Source: JACJVV01 sp964581515 (lineage in GTDB: Archaea; Nanobdellota; Nanobdellia; Woesearchaeales; JACJVV01). From it: a stretch of 64,000 bases of DNA. Numbering within the stretch: position 1 is the stretch's first letter; each line of letters begins with the position of its first letter. Shown piece after piece: positions 34,803-43,407 of this stretch. A program made the translations under genes and the position numbers. The stretch spans positions 50,247 to 114,246 of the forward strand of contig CAZOOV010000010.1 in assembly GCA_964581515.1 (NCBI GenBank), written 5' to 3'. The notes below the pieces were generated by a model. It saw only the letters and a program-made list of their open reading frames with translations, made no database searches and was not told the origin of the DNA.

Positions 34803-35810
34803 ATGGATGTAGAGGAGTGGTTTCATAAAAATAAGTTTAAATGCGATAGTTTTAGGGATATCAAACGGCTTGTAAAATTGAAAAGAGAGCAGAAAATTAT
34901 GATTTCTGTTGTGATTCCTACCCTTAATGAAGAAAAGACAATTAAGAAGGTTGTTAGGACAATAAAAGAACCATTATTGGATCAATATGGGCTTATTGAT
35001 GAAATTTTAGTTATTGATTCTGGAAGCACTGATAAGACAAAAGAGATGGCAGAAGAAGCAGGAGCTACATTTTATTATTCAAAGGATATCTTTAAGAAAG
35101 CAGGAGAAATAAAAGGTAAAGGTGAGAATCTTTGGAAATCTTTGTATATTGCAAAAGGTGATATCATCTGTTGGGTAGATGCAGATATAAAGAATATTCA
35201 TCCAAGATTTGTTTATGGGCTTATTGGACCTTTGCTTACACATAAAGAAATAGGATATGCAAAAGCATTCTATAAAAGACCTATTAAATTTGGGCAGCAG
35301 CTTGCTCCACTTGGTGGCGGTAGAACTACTGAACTTACAGTCAGACCATTATTTAACATGTATTTTCCAAGGTTAAGCGGATTTATCCAGCCTTTATCAG
35401 GAGAGTATGCAGGTAGAAGAAGTGTTCTTGAAAGAATACCTTTTTTTACTGGTTATGGTGTTGAGACAGCTATGCTTATAGATATACAGAAAAAATTTGG
35501 ACTTAGAAAAATATGCCAAGTTGATTTGAAGACAAGAGTACATAGAAATCAAAGTCTTGCAAGTCTTAGTAATATGTCATTTGGAATACTTGGTGTATTT
35601 GCTAAAAGGGCAAATACTTTAGGTAAATTGATATTAGTAAGAGAACCAAAAACAAAATATAGAATTATAGAAAGAGAAATGGATTCTAATGGTAATATCA
35701 ATTATAATCTTATTCAGAAGAATATACAGGATAAACAAAGGGCACCTATGATCACTTTTGAGTCTTATAGAAAAAGGTTTAAGAAAGAGCCTAAATGGTT
35801 TTATGTTTGA
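34803..35810 (+). CDS. gpgS: Glucosyl-3-phosphoglycerate synthase (GpgS, GT81)
   Basis: 335 residues, the length of known GpgS. It transfers glucose from NDP-glucose to 3-phosphoglycerate. Motifs: SVVIPTLNEEKTI, LVIDSGSTDKT, metal-binding DADIKNIHPRFV (~125), and the GpgS-specific GGGRTTELTVRPLFNMYFP and GYGVETAML. The ATG at 34803 (MDVEEWFHK) is preferred to ATGs at 34782 and 34788 because the TATA-like ACATTTATTAAT (34764-34775) is about the usual distance upstream and bacterial GpgS begins similarly. First step of glucosylglycerate synthesis. Confidence 0.88.
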   Translation: MDVEEWFHKNKFKCDSFRDIKRLVKLKREQKIMISVVIPTLNEEKTIKKVVRTIKEPLLDQYGLIDEILVIDSGSTDKTKEMAEEAGATFYYSKDIFKKAGEIKGKGENLWKSLYIAKGDIICWVDADIKNIHPRFVYGLIGPLLTHKEIGYAKAFYKRPIKFGQQLAPLGGGRTTELTVRPLFNMYFPRLSGFIQPLSGEYAGRRSVLERIPFFTGYGVETAMLIDIQKKFGLRKICQVDLKTRVHRNQSLASLSNMSFGILGVFAKRANTLGKLILVREPKTKYRIIEREMDSNGNINYNLIQKNIQDKQRAPMITFESYRKRFKKEPKWFYV

Positions 35811-35834
35811 TTTTTTTATTCTTGCTTAATGTTT

Positions 35835-35893
35835 TTTTATTATATTGTCTTTTATTATATTATCTTTTATTATATTATCTTTTTTATATTATC
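35835..35893. repeat. Tandem repeat, four copies of a ~15-bp AT-only unit
   Basis: Four near-identical units of TTTTATTATATTATC (first has G for A; last is one base shorter) between gpgS and the kinase-like gene. May serve as a T-rich terminator of gpgS, or just be slippage-prone DNA. Confidence 0.85.
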
Positions 35894-35959
35894 TACTCTT
35901 TTATTCGTAACTAAGTTGTGGTAAAAACATTTATAAATCAATTACTGTTCCTACATTTT

Positions 35960-36790
35960 ATGTTTAAAACAGTCAAACCAGAAAATGCAGATAAATTTTT
36001 GATTGGTGCAGCAGAAGAATTAGCTGATAAGCTAGATTTGAATCTAATAGATAAATTGCCTTCTTTTTATGGTGGCGTATTCAAAGCAATAGGAGAGAAT
36101 GGATATGTTACACTGAAGGTTTCTGATAGACATGTAAGAAAATTTGCTATTGATGGTGGAACTGAATATTTTCATCCTAAGACTAGAGAAGTTACTATGT
36201 TTCTTGAGAGTTATATCATGACTGAACTATCTGGTATGGAAGCTTTACCTTCTTATTGTGATTTTGTTGAAGATTCACCAACACGAAAAGCAATAGTTAG
36301 AGAATTTATCGAAGGAAAACCTATGATGGAGTACATTCCCGGAAAAAGGTGTGCGTCCTCAAATTATCAGATTAATTCAGATGTTCAAATGATGCTTCCT
36401 GATTTTACAAGATATAGAAATGCTGACCAGAAACCTATAAGGGAGGCTGTGCAAGCAATACATGATCTGGGATTCTCTCGTCTTAATCTTTCGCCAACTA
36501 ATGTTGTTGTAACTGATGATCATCAGGCTTATCTTGTAAGTGTTGTTGGTCCTTCGGTGGTTTCAAGAGGTATGGCACTTCCAGGCGATTTTGAACATGG
36601 CGTTGCGATGGATAAGCAAGCTGTTAATACACTTTTCAAAGATTATTTTGGTTCTGGGAATAGTTTTGATTCTAGAAGGGGTTATGCTCCTCTTAAGCTA
36701 ACTGCTGAGGCTGTTGGACAGACTGATTTTTTGAATCAGATAGGCATGGGAAGAGTTCATCTTGATAAACTTTTAAGAGATGTTGCATAA
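35960..36790 (+). CDS. Degenerate protein-kinase-like (APH/RIO fold) protein
   Basis: 276 residues. The middle and end look like a kinase fold: hinge-like IVREFIEGKPMMEYI, then AIHDLGFSRLNLSPTNVVVTDD where kinases have HxD...N, and AYLVSVVGPS where they have the metal-binding DFG. The catalytic Asp is Asn (RLNLSPTN) and the DFG Asp is Ser, so phosphotransfer looks unlikely. The TATA box ATTTATAAAT (~35929-35938) lies 26 nt before the ATG at 35960 and inside a longer possible reading frame, so the shorter start is right. It sits inside the glucosylglycerate cluster; role unknown. Confidence 0.6.
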   Translation: MFKTVKPENADKFLIGAAEELADKLDLNLIDKLPSFYGGVFKAIGENGYVTLKVSDRHVRKFAIDGGTEYFHPKTREVTMFLESYIMTELSGMEALPSYCDFVEDSPTRKAIVREFIEGKPMMEYIPGKRCASSNYQINSDVQMMLPDFTRYRNADQKPIREAVQAIHDLGFSRLNLSPTNVVVTDDHQAYLVSVVGPSVVSRGMALPGDFEHGVAMDKQAVNTLFKDYFGSGNSFDSRRGYAPLKLTAEAVGQTDFLNQIGMGRVHLDKLLRDVA

Positions 36791-36851
36791 TTTACTTTTG
36801 TATTTGTTCTTTTTCGAAACCATTAAATATAATTGAATTCTAAGTAGCATT

Positions 36852-38534
36852 ATGAGTAAAAAGAGGTTGATTAAAGAGATAGCTAAGAGACTGAAGTATC
36901 TTTATCCTTCTGAGCATAAGCGCATGCTTCCTGAACTTCAAAGAATGATGGATGGTTATGCTGCAAATGCAGTCATATCTGCTAAAAAAGAAAAATATGG
37001 TACAAAATCTAATCTTAGCGAGAAAGATTCTATAATAATTACTTATGCTGACTCTATAAAGCAGAAAGGAGAGAAACCTCTGAAAACTTTGCATAAATTC
37101 CTAAAGAAACATATTAAAGATAAAGTAAGCAGTGTGCATATACTTCCTTTCTTTCCTTACAGCAGTGATGATGGTTTTTCTATAATAGATTATAAGCAGG
37201 TGAATCCTGAATTTGGTGATTGGGAAGATATGCAACGTCTTGGTAAAGACTACAGGTTGATGGCTGATCTTGTAATCAATCATATGTCGCAAAAATCTGC
37301 ATGGTTTCAGGCATTCCTAAAAGGAGACAGAAGATATAAAGATTATTTTATTGCTTTTGATAAAGAGATTGATACTAGCTCTGTATTTCGTCCAAGAACT
37401 CATCCCTTACTTACAAAATTTAAAACTTCAGAAGGCAATAAATATGTTTGGACTACTTTTAGTGCAGACCAAGTTGATCTTAATTTCAAAAGTCCAAATC
37501 TTTTTCTTGATATGATGGATGTATTGTTGTTTTATTTTTCTCAAGGCATTGAGATAATAAGGCTTGATGCCATTGGCTTCTTATGGAAAGAACTTGGGAC
37601 ATCATGCATGCATCTGAAGCAGACGCATGAAGCTGTTAAACTTATGAGGGATATTGCAGAGTATGTCGCTCCCTATAGCGTAATCATAACAGAGACAAAT
37701 GTGCCTTATCAGGATAACATCTCTTATTTTGGTAAAAGTGATGAAGCACATATGGTTTATCAATTCTCTTTTCCTCCACTTGTACTTGATGCGTTCATCA
37801 GATCTGACGCTTGTTATCTAGAACAATTGTATGGCAAGCTTGAAAGACTTCCTAAGGATTCATTATTCTTTAATTTTCTTGCTTCTCATGATGGGATTGG
37901 TGTGCTTAGTGCTAAAGAAGTATTGACAGATATTGAATTTGATGATCTTGTCAATGAGGTCAAGAAACATAATGGACTTATTTCTTATAAATCTCTGGGT
38001 GATGGCAGCAAGATCCCTTATGAACTCAACATTAATTATTATGATGCTATTAATTATCCTGGAAAAACAAATCAATTTGATGTGCAAAGATTTATTGCTT
38101 CTCAAGCAATCATTGTACTCAGTAAAGGGATTCCTGGGATATACATACATAGTCTTATTGGGTCGAGAAATGATGTAAAAGGTGCAAAGAAGTCAGGTAT
38201 TAACAGAAGGATCAATCGTGAAAAGCTGGATTTTGGAAAATTGACTAAAGAATTATCTGATAAGAAATCCAGAAGAAGGAAAGTTCTTGATGGTTATCTT
38301 AAATTGTTGAAAGTTAGGACTGAAAGTAAATCTTTAAATCCTTTTAGAAAAGAAGAATGTATACTTTCTGATAAAAGACTTCTTATTCTTGATAGAGTTG
38401 ATTGCATTGTTGTAATTAATGTAAGCAAGGAAAAAGTATTGTTATCAAGGTACTTGGCAATGGATGATGTAATTTCTGGTAAGCGTTTTGATGGTGTAGT
38501 AAAGCCATATGGTGTCTATCTTCTAAAGAATTAG
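36852..38534 (+). CDS. GH13_18-type sucrose/glucosylglycerate phosphorylase
   Basis: 560 residues, alpha-amylase fold. The N-terminal VHILPFFPYSSDDGFSIIDY and PEFGDWEDM are the hallmark of GH13_18 phosphorylases. Catalytic residues: nucleophile Asp in IRLDAIGFLWK (~239), acid/base Glu in ITETNVPY (~280), Asp in ASHDGIGV (~345). The family splits sucrose, glucosylglycerate or glucosylglycerol with phosphate to glucose-1-phosphate. Next to GpgS and a glycerate kinase, glucosylglycerate is the likely substrate (inference), yielding D-glycerate for the kinase. A TTAAATATAAT motif at 36826-36836 is the probable TATA box. Confidence 0.85.
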   Translation: MSKKRLIKEIAKRLKYLYPSEHKRMLPELQRMMDGYAANAVISAKKEKYGTKSNLSEKDSIIITYADSIKQKGEKPLKTLHKFLKKHIKDKVSSVHILPFFPYSSDDGFSIIDYKQVNPEFGDWEDMQRLGKDYRLMADLVINHMSQKSAWFQAFLKGDRRYKDYFIAFDKEIDTSSVFRPRTHPLLTKFKTSEGNKYVWTTFSADQVDLNFKSPNLFLDMMDVLLFYFSQGIEIIRLDAIGFLWKELGTSCMHLKQTHEAVKLMRDIAEYVAPYSVIITETNVPYQDNISYFGKSDEAHMVYQFSFPPLVLDAFIRSDACYLEQLYGKLERLPKDSLFFNFLASHDGIGVLSAKEVLTDIEFDDLVNEVKKHNGLISYKSLGDGSKIPYELNINYYDAINYPGKTNQFDVQRFIASQAIIVLSKGIPGIYIHSLIGSRNDVKGAKKSGINRRINREKLDFGKLTKELSDKKSRRRKVLDGYLKLLKVRTESKSLNPFRKEECILSDKRLLILDRVDCIVVINVSKEKVLLSRYLAMDDVISGKRFDGVVKPYGVYLLKN

Positions 38535-38684
38535 ATCTTGTTTTATTATTCTTGGTTCTTGTTTAATTATTTTTGATCTTTATTTTCTTATTTTTTATCT
38601 TCTTATTCTTTATTTTCTTATTTTTAAAGGTAAAATATAAATATGTAATATTTTTGTCACATTAAAGTAGTAACATACCAAAAC

Positions 38685-38694
38685 ATTTATAAAG
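38685..38694 (+). promoter_or_regulatory. Promoter of the AAA+/VWA locus
   Basis: TATA box ATTTATAAAG at 38685-38694. The predicted start near 38716 gives a ~55-nt leader with the Shine-Dalgarno GAGGGTGAT at 38754-38762. Having a leader with a ribosome-binding site sets this locus apart from the leaderless single genes around it. Confidence 0.6.
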
Positions 38695-38770
38695 CAATAA
38701 ATAACTTGAACTGGAAAGAGTAAAAAAAGGGGTTGAATTTACGTTAAAACACGTGAGGGTGATTAGAAAA

Positions 38771-40129
38771 ATGAGTAATTCAGATCCATCAGTTGCTTTT
38801 GAGGCAATGAAAAAAAGGTATAAAAAAGCTAAACCAGCTGAAACAACAGCTGAAACATTTGACAGGACTGCTACTAAAGCACCTACTTCTACAAAATCTG
38901 GTCTTGAAACAAGACTTGGAGAAGCACCAGCAGAATCATTTCAAGATACAGCTGATGTTGGAAGCGCTTATGTTGAATTATCAGGTCTTCAAAATAGGCT
39001 TATAGCTTTAGGAAGAAGATATGGAAAATTCAATGTTCAATTTAAAGATGTAGTAGGAAAAGATAAAGTATTCAAATTTATGGAAGCATTAAAGATTAAA
39101 TGGTATGATGCAAGACAACAACATTTTGAAGATAAGATGACTTCTGTTGATCCTATCGAAGCAGAAAAGAAAGGATATGAAGCTAAAGCAGATAAATATG
39201 CAAATATTGCTGCAAAAATAAGAAACAGAGGATATGCTAGACATAACAGAGGTATTGAACTTGTCATTGATGCTATGGCTGAAATCGTTACAGAGACAGC
39301 TCAGAAAGCTTCTGAGGGTGTAGCGAAATCAAAGAAACTTCAGGGTGGCGTTGTTGATCATATGAAATATCTTCATGAACAACTTATTGAGAACTTATGT
39401 CAAAACAATTATACTGGTGCTGATTATGCAGCAGCAGTTAATGCAGTTGAATCCATAATGAATGAACTTGGAGAAGCTGATAAGGTTCTTGAAGGTTATG
39501 AAATGAAGATCAATGAAGCTAGAGAGAAGAAAGACATTGATGAAGTCAAAAGACTTTCTGTAGAAATGGATGAAGCATTGCAATTCAAATACCAATTGCT
39601 TGATGGTCAGCTTGAGGCTGATGGTGTTGCTTCAGATATCAAAAGAGAAATCCTTGATGCTGCAGATGGAGTACAAACTGCTAAATGTGCAATTGCTGCA
39701 AGCAGAGTAAACTATGAACATGCTAAAGCACTTGTTGACAGTTTTGCTGCACTTGAAAGTAAATATAATCACGCAAGAGATATGATGCTTGAAGTATTCA
39801 GACAACAAGGTCAGATTACAACTTCAGCTAAGCAAATCATTGAGATGAAGCAGGCACTACAAGAAATTGCAGGAGCTTCACAGCAATTGATGGAACTTAA
39901 TACATCTCTTGTACTTGAAGGACTTGAACAAGCTTCAGAATTCTTAAGAACACCTATTTATGATGTTCAAAAAGCAATGGAGTATGAGAAGCTTACAAGA
40001 CAAAGAGCAGGAAAAATTGCTGAGGTTAACCTACAATGGGCTGAACTTGAGACTAGAATTAAGTCTGTTAGTGAGTCTGGCGCAGGAGCACCAACAAGCA
40101 GTACACCAGGGCTTTACATACCAAAGTAA
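38771..40129 (+). CDS. Coiled-coil protein, first gene of the AAA+/VWA locus
   Basis: 452 residues. The N-terminal ~75 residues are Thr/Ala/Pro-rich and probably disordered (KPAETTAETFDRTATKAPTS). The rest is almost all amphipathic helix with long heptad-like stretches (for example 130-260 and 300-430), without membrane segments. The C-terminus (ELNTSLVLEGLEQASEFLRTPIYDV) faintly recalls TelA-type helical proteins, but not enough to name it. I chose the ATG at 38771 with SD GAGGGTGAT over an upstream GTG. First of eight same-strand genes ending at 50652. Confidence 0.65.
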   Translation: MSNSDPSVAFEAMKKRYKKAKPAETTAETFDRTATKAPTSTKSGLETRLGEAPAESFQDTADVGSAYVELSGLQNRLIALGRRYGKFNVQFKDVVGKDKVFKFMEALKIKWYDARQQHFEDKMTSVDPIEAEKKGYEAKADKYANIAAKIRNRGYARHNRGIELVIDAMAEIVTETAQKASEGVAKSKKLQGGVVDHMKYLHEQLIENLCQNNYTGADYAAAVNAVESIMNELGEADKVLEGYEMKINEAREKKDIDEVKRLSVEMDEALQFKYQLLDGQLEADGVASDIKREILDAADGVQTAKCAIAASRVNYEHAKALVDSFAALESKYNHARDMMLEVFRQQGQITTSAKQIIEMKQALQEIAGASQQLMELNTSLVLEGLEQASEFLRTPIYDVQKAMEYEKLTRQRAGKIAEVNLQWAELETRIKSVSESGAGAPTSSTPGLYIPK

Positions 40130-40173
40130 ACCCTTTTTTTACTTTTTTAATTCAATTTTTTACGTGATTAGCC

Positions 40174-41322
40174 ATGGCTGGACCGAAAAACTCATCTGAT
40201 GCAAACGGAGAAGAAAAAGAAAGATATCTGCTTCAATTAAATAATGCTCTAAAATCCCTCCAAGCAGATATTTCTTCTAGAAATGTTACTGATTATCCTG
40301 ATGACCTAAAGGAATTTGGAGAACAGGAAGAATGGGTTTGGGAGAAAATTCCTTTTCATCATGGGCTTTTCAAGACTATCGGCAAGCTTGTTGGAGATAT
40401 TGCAACAGAATATCGAAGATTTGCTTGGATCTTAGATTCAGAAAATCCTCTTGATAATAGAGGATATTTTGATAAAGTAAATATCAGCACCCATTCAGGA
40501 CTTCCTTCTGCAGTGAATTTTTACAATCTTCACAGATTAAGAAAAAGAGCAGCTGAAGCTGCACAGAGACAACCCTCATATGCAAGCTGTATAGATGATA
40601 TTGCTCAAATCCTTACTACTGATTCTGTTCCTATCGATGAAGTGAATCAAAAAGTTCATGAGAAACAAAGAGAGTCATGGGTCAAGAATTATCTTGAACG
40701 TCTGAAGGATGAAAATCTTCTTGGTTGGAGAAGGGATAATATAACAAAAGCTCCTGTTGTGACTAAGCGGATGCAGCTTGGGGCTGAGAGCCTATGGACT
40801 GTCGTAAATTGTTCATATTCTGTGGCATCGAATATGTTTGAGATATATATTGCAGATATGTGGCAAGATTTTGATGCAAGGGAAGTATGGGAAGATGAGA
40901 GTTGTGTAGGTGTGAGCCCTGCACTTAATGCAAGATTAAGAGATTATGCAAAAAATAATGATGCATGGCATATTATCAGAGAGATAGATGAAGATTTTGA
41001 AGGACTTCATCCTGTACATGTAACAAGAGTGATGGTCGGTCCTTTTGATAATAAATACCGGACTTTAGGATATGACGCTGATCGTCTTCCAATTACACAA
41101 GAGTTGCTTAAGGAAGATGAAAATGTTGGAATTCTTCGTGCAAGTTTACAGTATTCTTATGCACCTAATGTTGTTGTTAAAGGTAGAGGCAAGGATGCAT
41201 ATTCAAGACAGAAAGTATATCGTGCAAACTGGAGGGATGAAATCGTTGTTTGTCCTGCTAAGTATTCAAATACAGTTTCAGATTCATTATTAGGTACAAA
41301 ACTAAAAGTATTGGAGATGTGA
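40174..41322 (+). CDS. Unknown soluble protein of the AAA+/VWA locus
   Basis: 382 residues, not recognised. An N-terminal helical part with a Trp-rich stretch (EEWVWEKIPFHHGLFKTIGKLVGD, residues ~52-75) is followed by mixed alpha/beta sequence. No membrane segment, signal peptide, P-loop or metal motif. It begins 44 nt after the coiled-coil gene, with GTGATTA just before its ATG. Its end nearly touches the AAA+ gene that follows (5 nt before the ATG chosen there), implying coupled translation and a direct partnership with that ATPase (inference). Confidence 0.6.
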   Translation: MAGPKNSSDANGEEKERYLLQLNNALKSLQADISSRNVTDYPDDLKEFGEQEEWVWEKIPFHHGLFKTIGKLVGDIATEYRRFAWILDSENPLDNRGYFDKVNISTHSGLPSAVNFYNLHRLRKRAAEAAQRQPSYASCIDDIAQILTTDSVPIDEVNQKVHEKQRESWVKNYLERLKDENLLGWRRDNITKAPVVTKRMQLGAESLWTVVNCSYSVASNMFEIYIADMWQDFDAREVWEDESCVGVSPALNARLRDYAKNNDAWHIIREIDEDFEGLHPVHVTRVMVGPFDNKYRTLGYDADRLPITQELLKEDENVGILRASLQYSYAPNVVVKGRGKDAYSRQKVYRANWRDEIVVCPAKYSNTVSDSLLGTKLKVLEM

Positions 41323-41327
41323 TTATT

Positions 41328-43349
41328 ATGACTGATGTAAATGTTGATCCAAATGTAATTGATGTGGGAGAACTTGTTAAGGAAGATATGAAGAAAGTTG
41401 GGCAAATATTTGCCATGACTGATGTTAACAAGCAGATGTATTATTCTGAAGACATGCTTAAAGCACAAGGTGGACAGAGTGGTCAAGGCGGTCTTTCAAG
41501 AGATAAAGTAAGAAAACATATCGATAATATTTATGATGTTGTTATAAAAGAATTTTCAGAGGGTACATGCAATTCTTTTGAACAGATAAAATATCTTGAT
41601 GCATTTAGTCAGGCTGTCAGTGTTTTTAGGCAAGTCAGTAAAGAGCTTCGTGAGAATATGGGTGTTGATACTCTTGAGAGTATGCTTAGTTCGCAAGCTA
41701 ATGCATTAAGTGCATATGCAGATAAACATCAAGGGAATGGTACTGATCTTACTGGTGTAAGAGCAGAACTAGATAGATTGAGGGCTATAGGCCGTGGTGA
41801 AAAGGTAGGTGAATCAAAGCTTGGTAAAGGCGGTTCAGGAGATGGACAGCCAGAAGATGCTGATTATCTAAAAGCAAGAGAAGACCTTGAAGGCACAGCA
41901 CGTGATTTGAGTGATGCAGTATTCTTCTCAAACAGATATGCACTTAATTTTGCAGGACAAGTAGGGCTTGCACTTCTTGATATGGAGCAGTCTAAGGCTG
42001 AGAGCAGATACAGATTTGGTGATTTTGATAATAGTCAGGAAAAAGATGAACTTGCATCAAAACTTGCTTCTTTTGCAGGTGAAAGACTTAGCACTGTTGT
42101 TGGTGAGAAAAAAGCAAAGAATGAAGATATCACAGACGATACTATGAAAGAGATTATGCAAAATATCTTCACTTCATGGATTAATCAGTTTAATTGGGAT
42201 GTTAAACCCATGCAAGATATCGCAAGCAATTATAATCTGGCTGATATTACATTAAGACAAGGAAACTTCTCAATGAAAGCTGGTGAATTCAAGAGAAAGT
42301 ATGATGTTGTAGTTATTGATGATAAGCTTATGAATGTAACAAAAGATGATTGTATTGGTGCAGAAGGAAAGTATAAAGACGGTGATCCTAAGCTTGGTTC
42401 ATTAGTCTGGAATGCAGGAAAAATCCTTTATGGTTATAATCATGATACAAGAAAAAATGTTAGGGGAAGACCTCCTTTTGTTATTTTTTCATATGGTGAG
42501 CCTGGATGCGGTAAGACTTTCATATCTCACGCTTATATGAGATCACTTGCAAATCAATTTAGAGACGGTGGAAAACCAATCTGGATTGCAACACATAGCG
42601 TTACAGATTATGCTTCACACTTTCAGAATCAGACTGCAAATGCACTTCAAGAATGGGGGAATAAAATAAGAAATTTCCCTGGTGTTGTAATCGCTTATAT
42701 AGCTGATGCAGATATGGTACTTCATTCAAGACAAGATCCAAATATGACTGTTGAGCAGATGCAGACAACTTCTGTATATATGAAGATGTTTGATGGTACA
42801 ATGATTAGTAAGAAAGATGGAAGAGTAATGTTCATTATGGATGCTAATTATATCGATAATATTGATCCAGCTACTCAGTCAAGGATATTTGATAAGACTG
42901 CAAAAGTAAGGAATTTTGAAAACCCTTCTGAATGGGCAGCACTTTCAAAGATGCTTATTGCAGGAAAATATGATGGTGTTATTCCAGTAACTAATCCTGA
43001 ATGGGATAGAATCGGTGAAATGATACTTGATACACAACTTTCAACACGAGAAGTAACAAATGTACTTGGACAGGTTGTTGGAGATATGGAATGGCCGGAA
43101 GATAAATGGTATTGTTCAGATGAGGAGTCTGTAGAACTTGTTAATCAACATCTTTCAGGCGTTACCTATGGTAGTATTGTTCAGACTTTCGATAAATACT
43201 GTTCAACTAGACATGATATTGCAAATCAGTCAACAGTACAGTTAGTAACTGACCCTAATGCGAGATTTAAGCATTGGGAAGAAAGAAAAACAAAATGGCT
43301 TGAAGATCTTACAAAAGATGCAAGGCAGACAAATGCTAATGGAGGATAG
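41328..43349 (+). CDS. AAA+ ATPase 1 of the AAA+/VWA locus
   Basis: 673 residues. The N-terminal ~360 residues are mostly helical and unrecognised. The C-terminal part is an AAA+ module: Walker A SYGEPGCGKTF (~387-397), Walker B region VVIAYIADADM (~450), sensor 1 region VMFIMDANYIDNIDPATQSR (the Asn and following Arg are in place), then a helical lid. Probably a hexameric remodelling ATPase. The ATG at 41328 is preferred to a GTG at 41319; GGAG lies ~11 nt upstream and the preceding stop is 6 nt before. Family not identified. Confidence 0.75.
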   Translation: MTDVNVDPNVIDVGELVKEDMKKVGQIFAMTDVNKQMYYSEDMLKAQGGQSGQGGLSRDKVRKHIDNIYDVVIKEFSEGTCNSFEQIKYLDAFSQAVSVFRQVSKELRENMGVDTLESMLSSQANALSAYADKHQGNGTDLTGVRAELDRLRAIGRGEKVGESKLGKGGSGDGQPEDADYLKAREDLEGTARDLSDAVFFSNRYALNFAGQVGLALLDMEQSKAESRYRFGDFDNSQEKDELASKLASFAGERLSTVVGEKKAKNEDITDDTMKEIMQNIFTSWINQFNWDVKPMQDIASNYNLADITLRQGNFSMKAGEFKRKYDVVVIDDKLMNVTKDDCIGAEGKYKDGDPKLGSLVWNAGKILYGYNHDTRKNVRGRPPFVIFSYGEPGCGKTFISHAYMRSLANQFRDGGKPIWIATHSVTDYASHFQNQTANALQEWGNKIRNFPGVVIAYIADADMVLHSRQDPNMTVEQMQTTSVYMKMFDGTMISKKDGRVMFIMDANYIDNIDPATQSRIFDKTAKVRNFENPSEWAALSKMLIAGKYDGVIPVTNPEWDRIGEMILDTQLSTREVTNVLGQVVGDMEWPEDKWYCSDEESVELVNQHLSGVTYGSIVQTFDKYCSTRHDIANQSTVQLVTDPNARFKHWEERKTKWLEDLTKDARQTNANGG

Positions 43350-43407
43350 TTAGAAGATAATTTCCATATGATAATTCAATAATTCATATATGCTAACAGG
43401 TTAAAAG

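Noticed and set aside
38771..40129. TelA (toxic anion resistance) identity for the first locus protein
   Set aside because: Only general helical composition and one weak C-terminal stretch agree; coiled-coil proteins look alike. Left as unknown.
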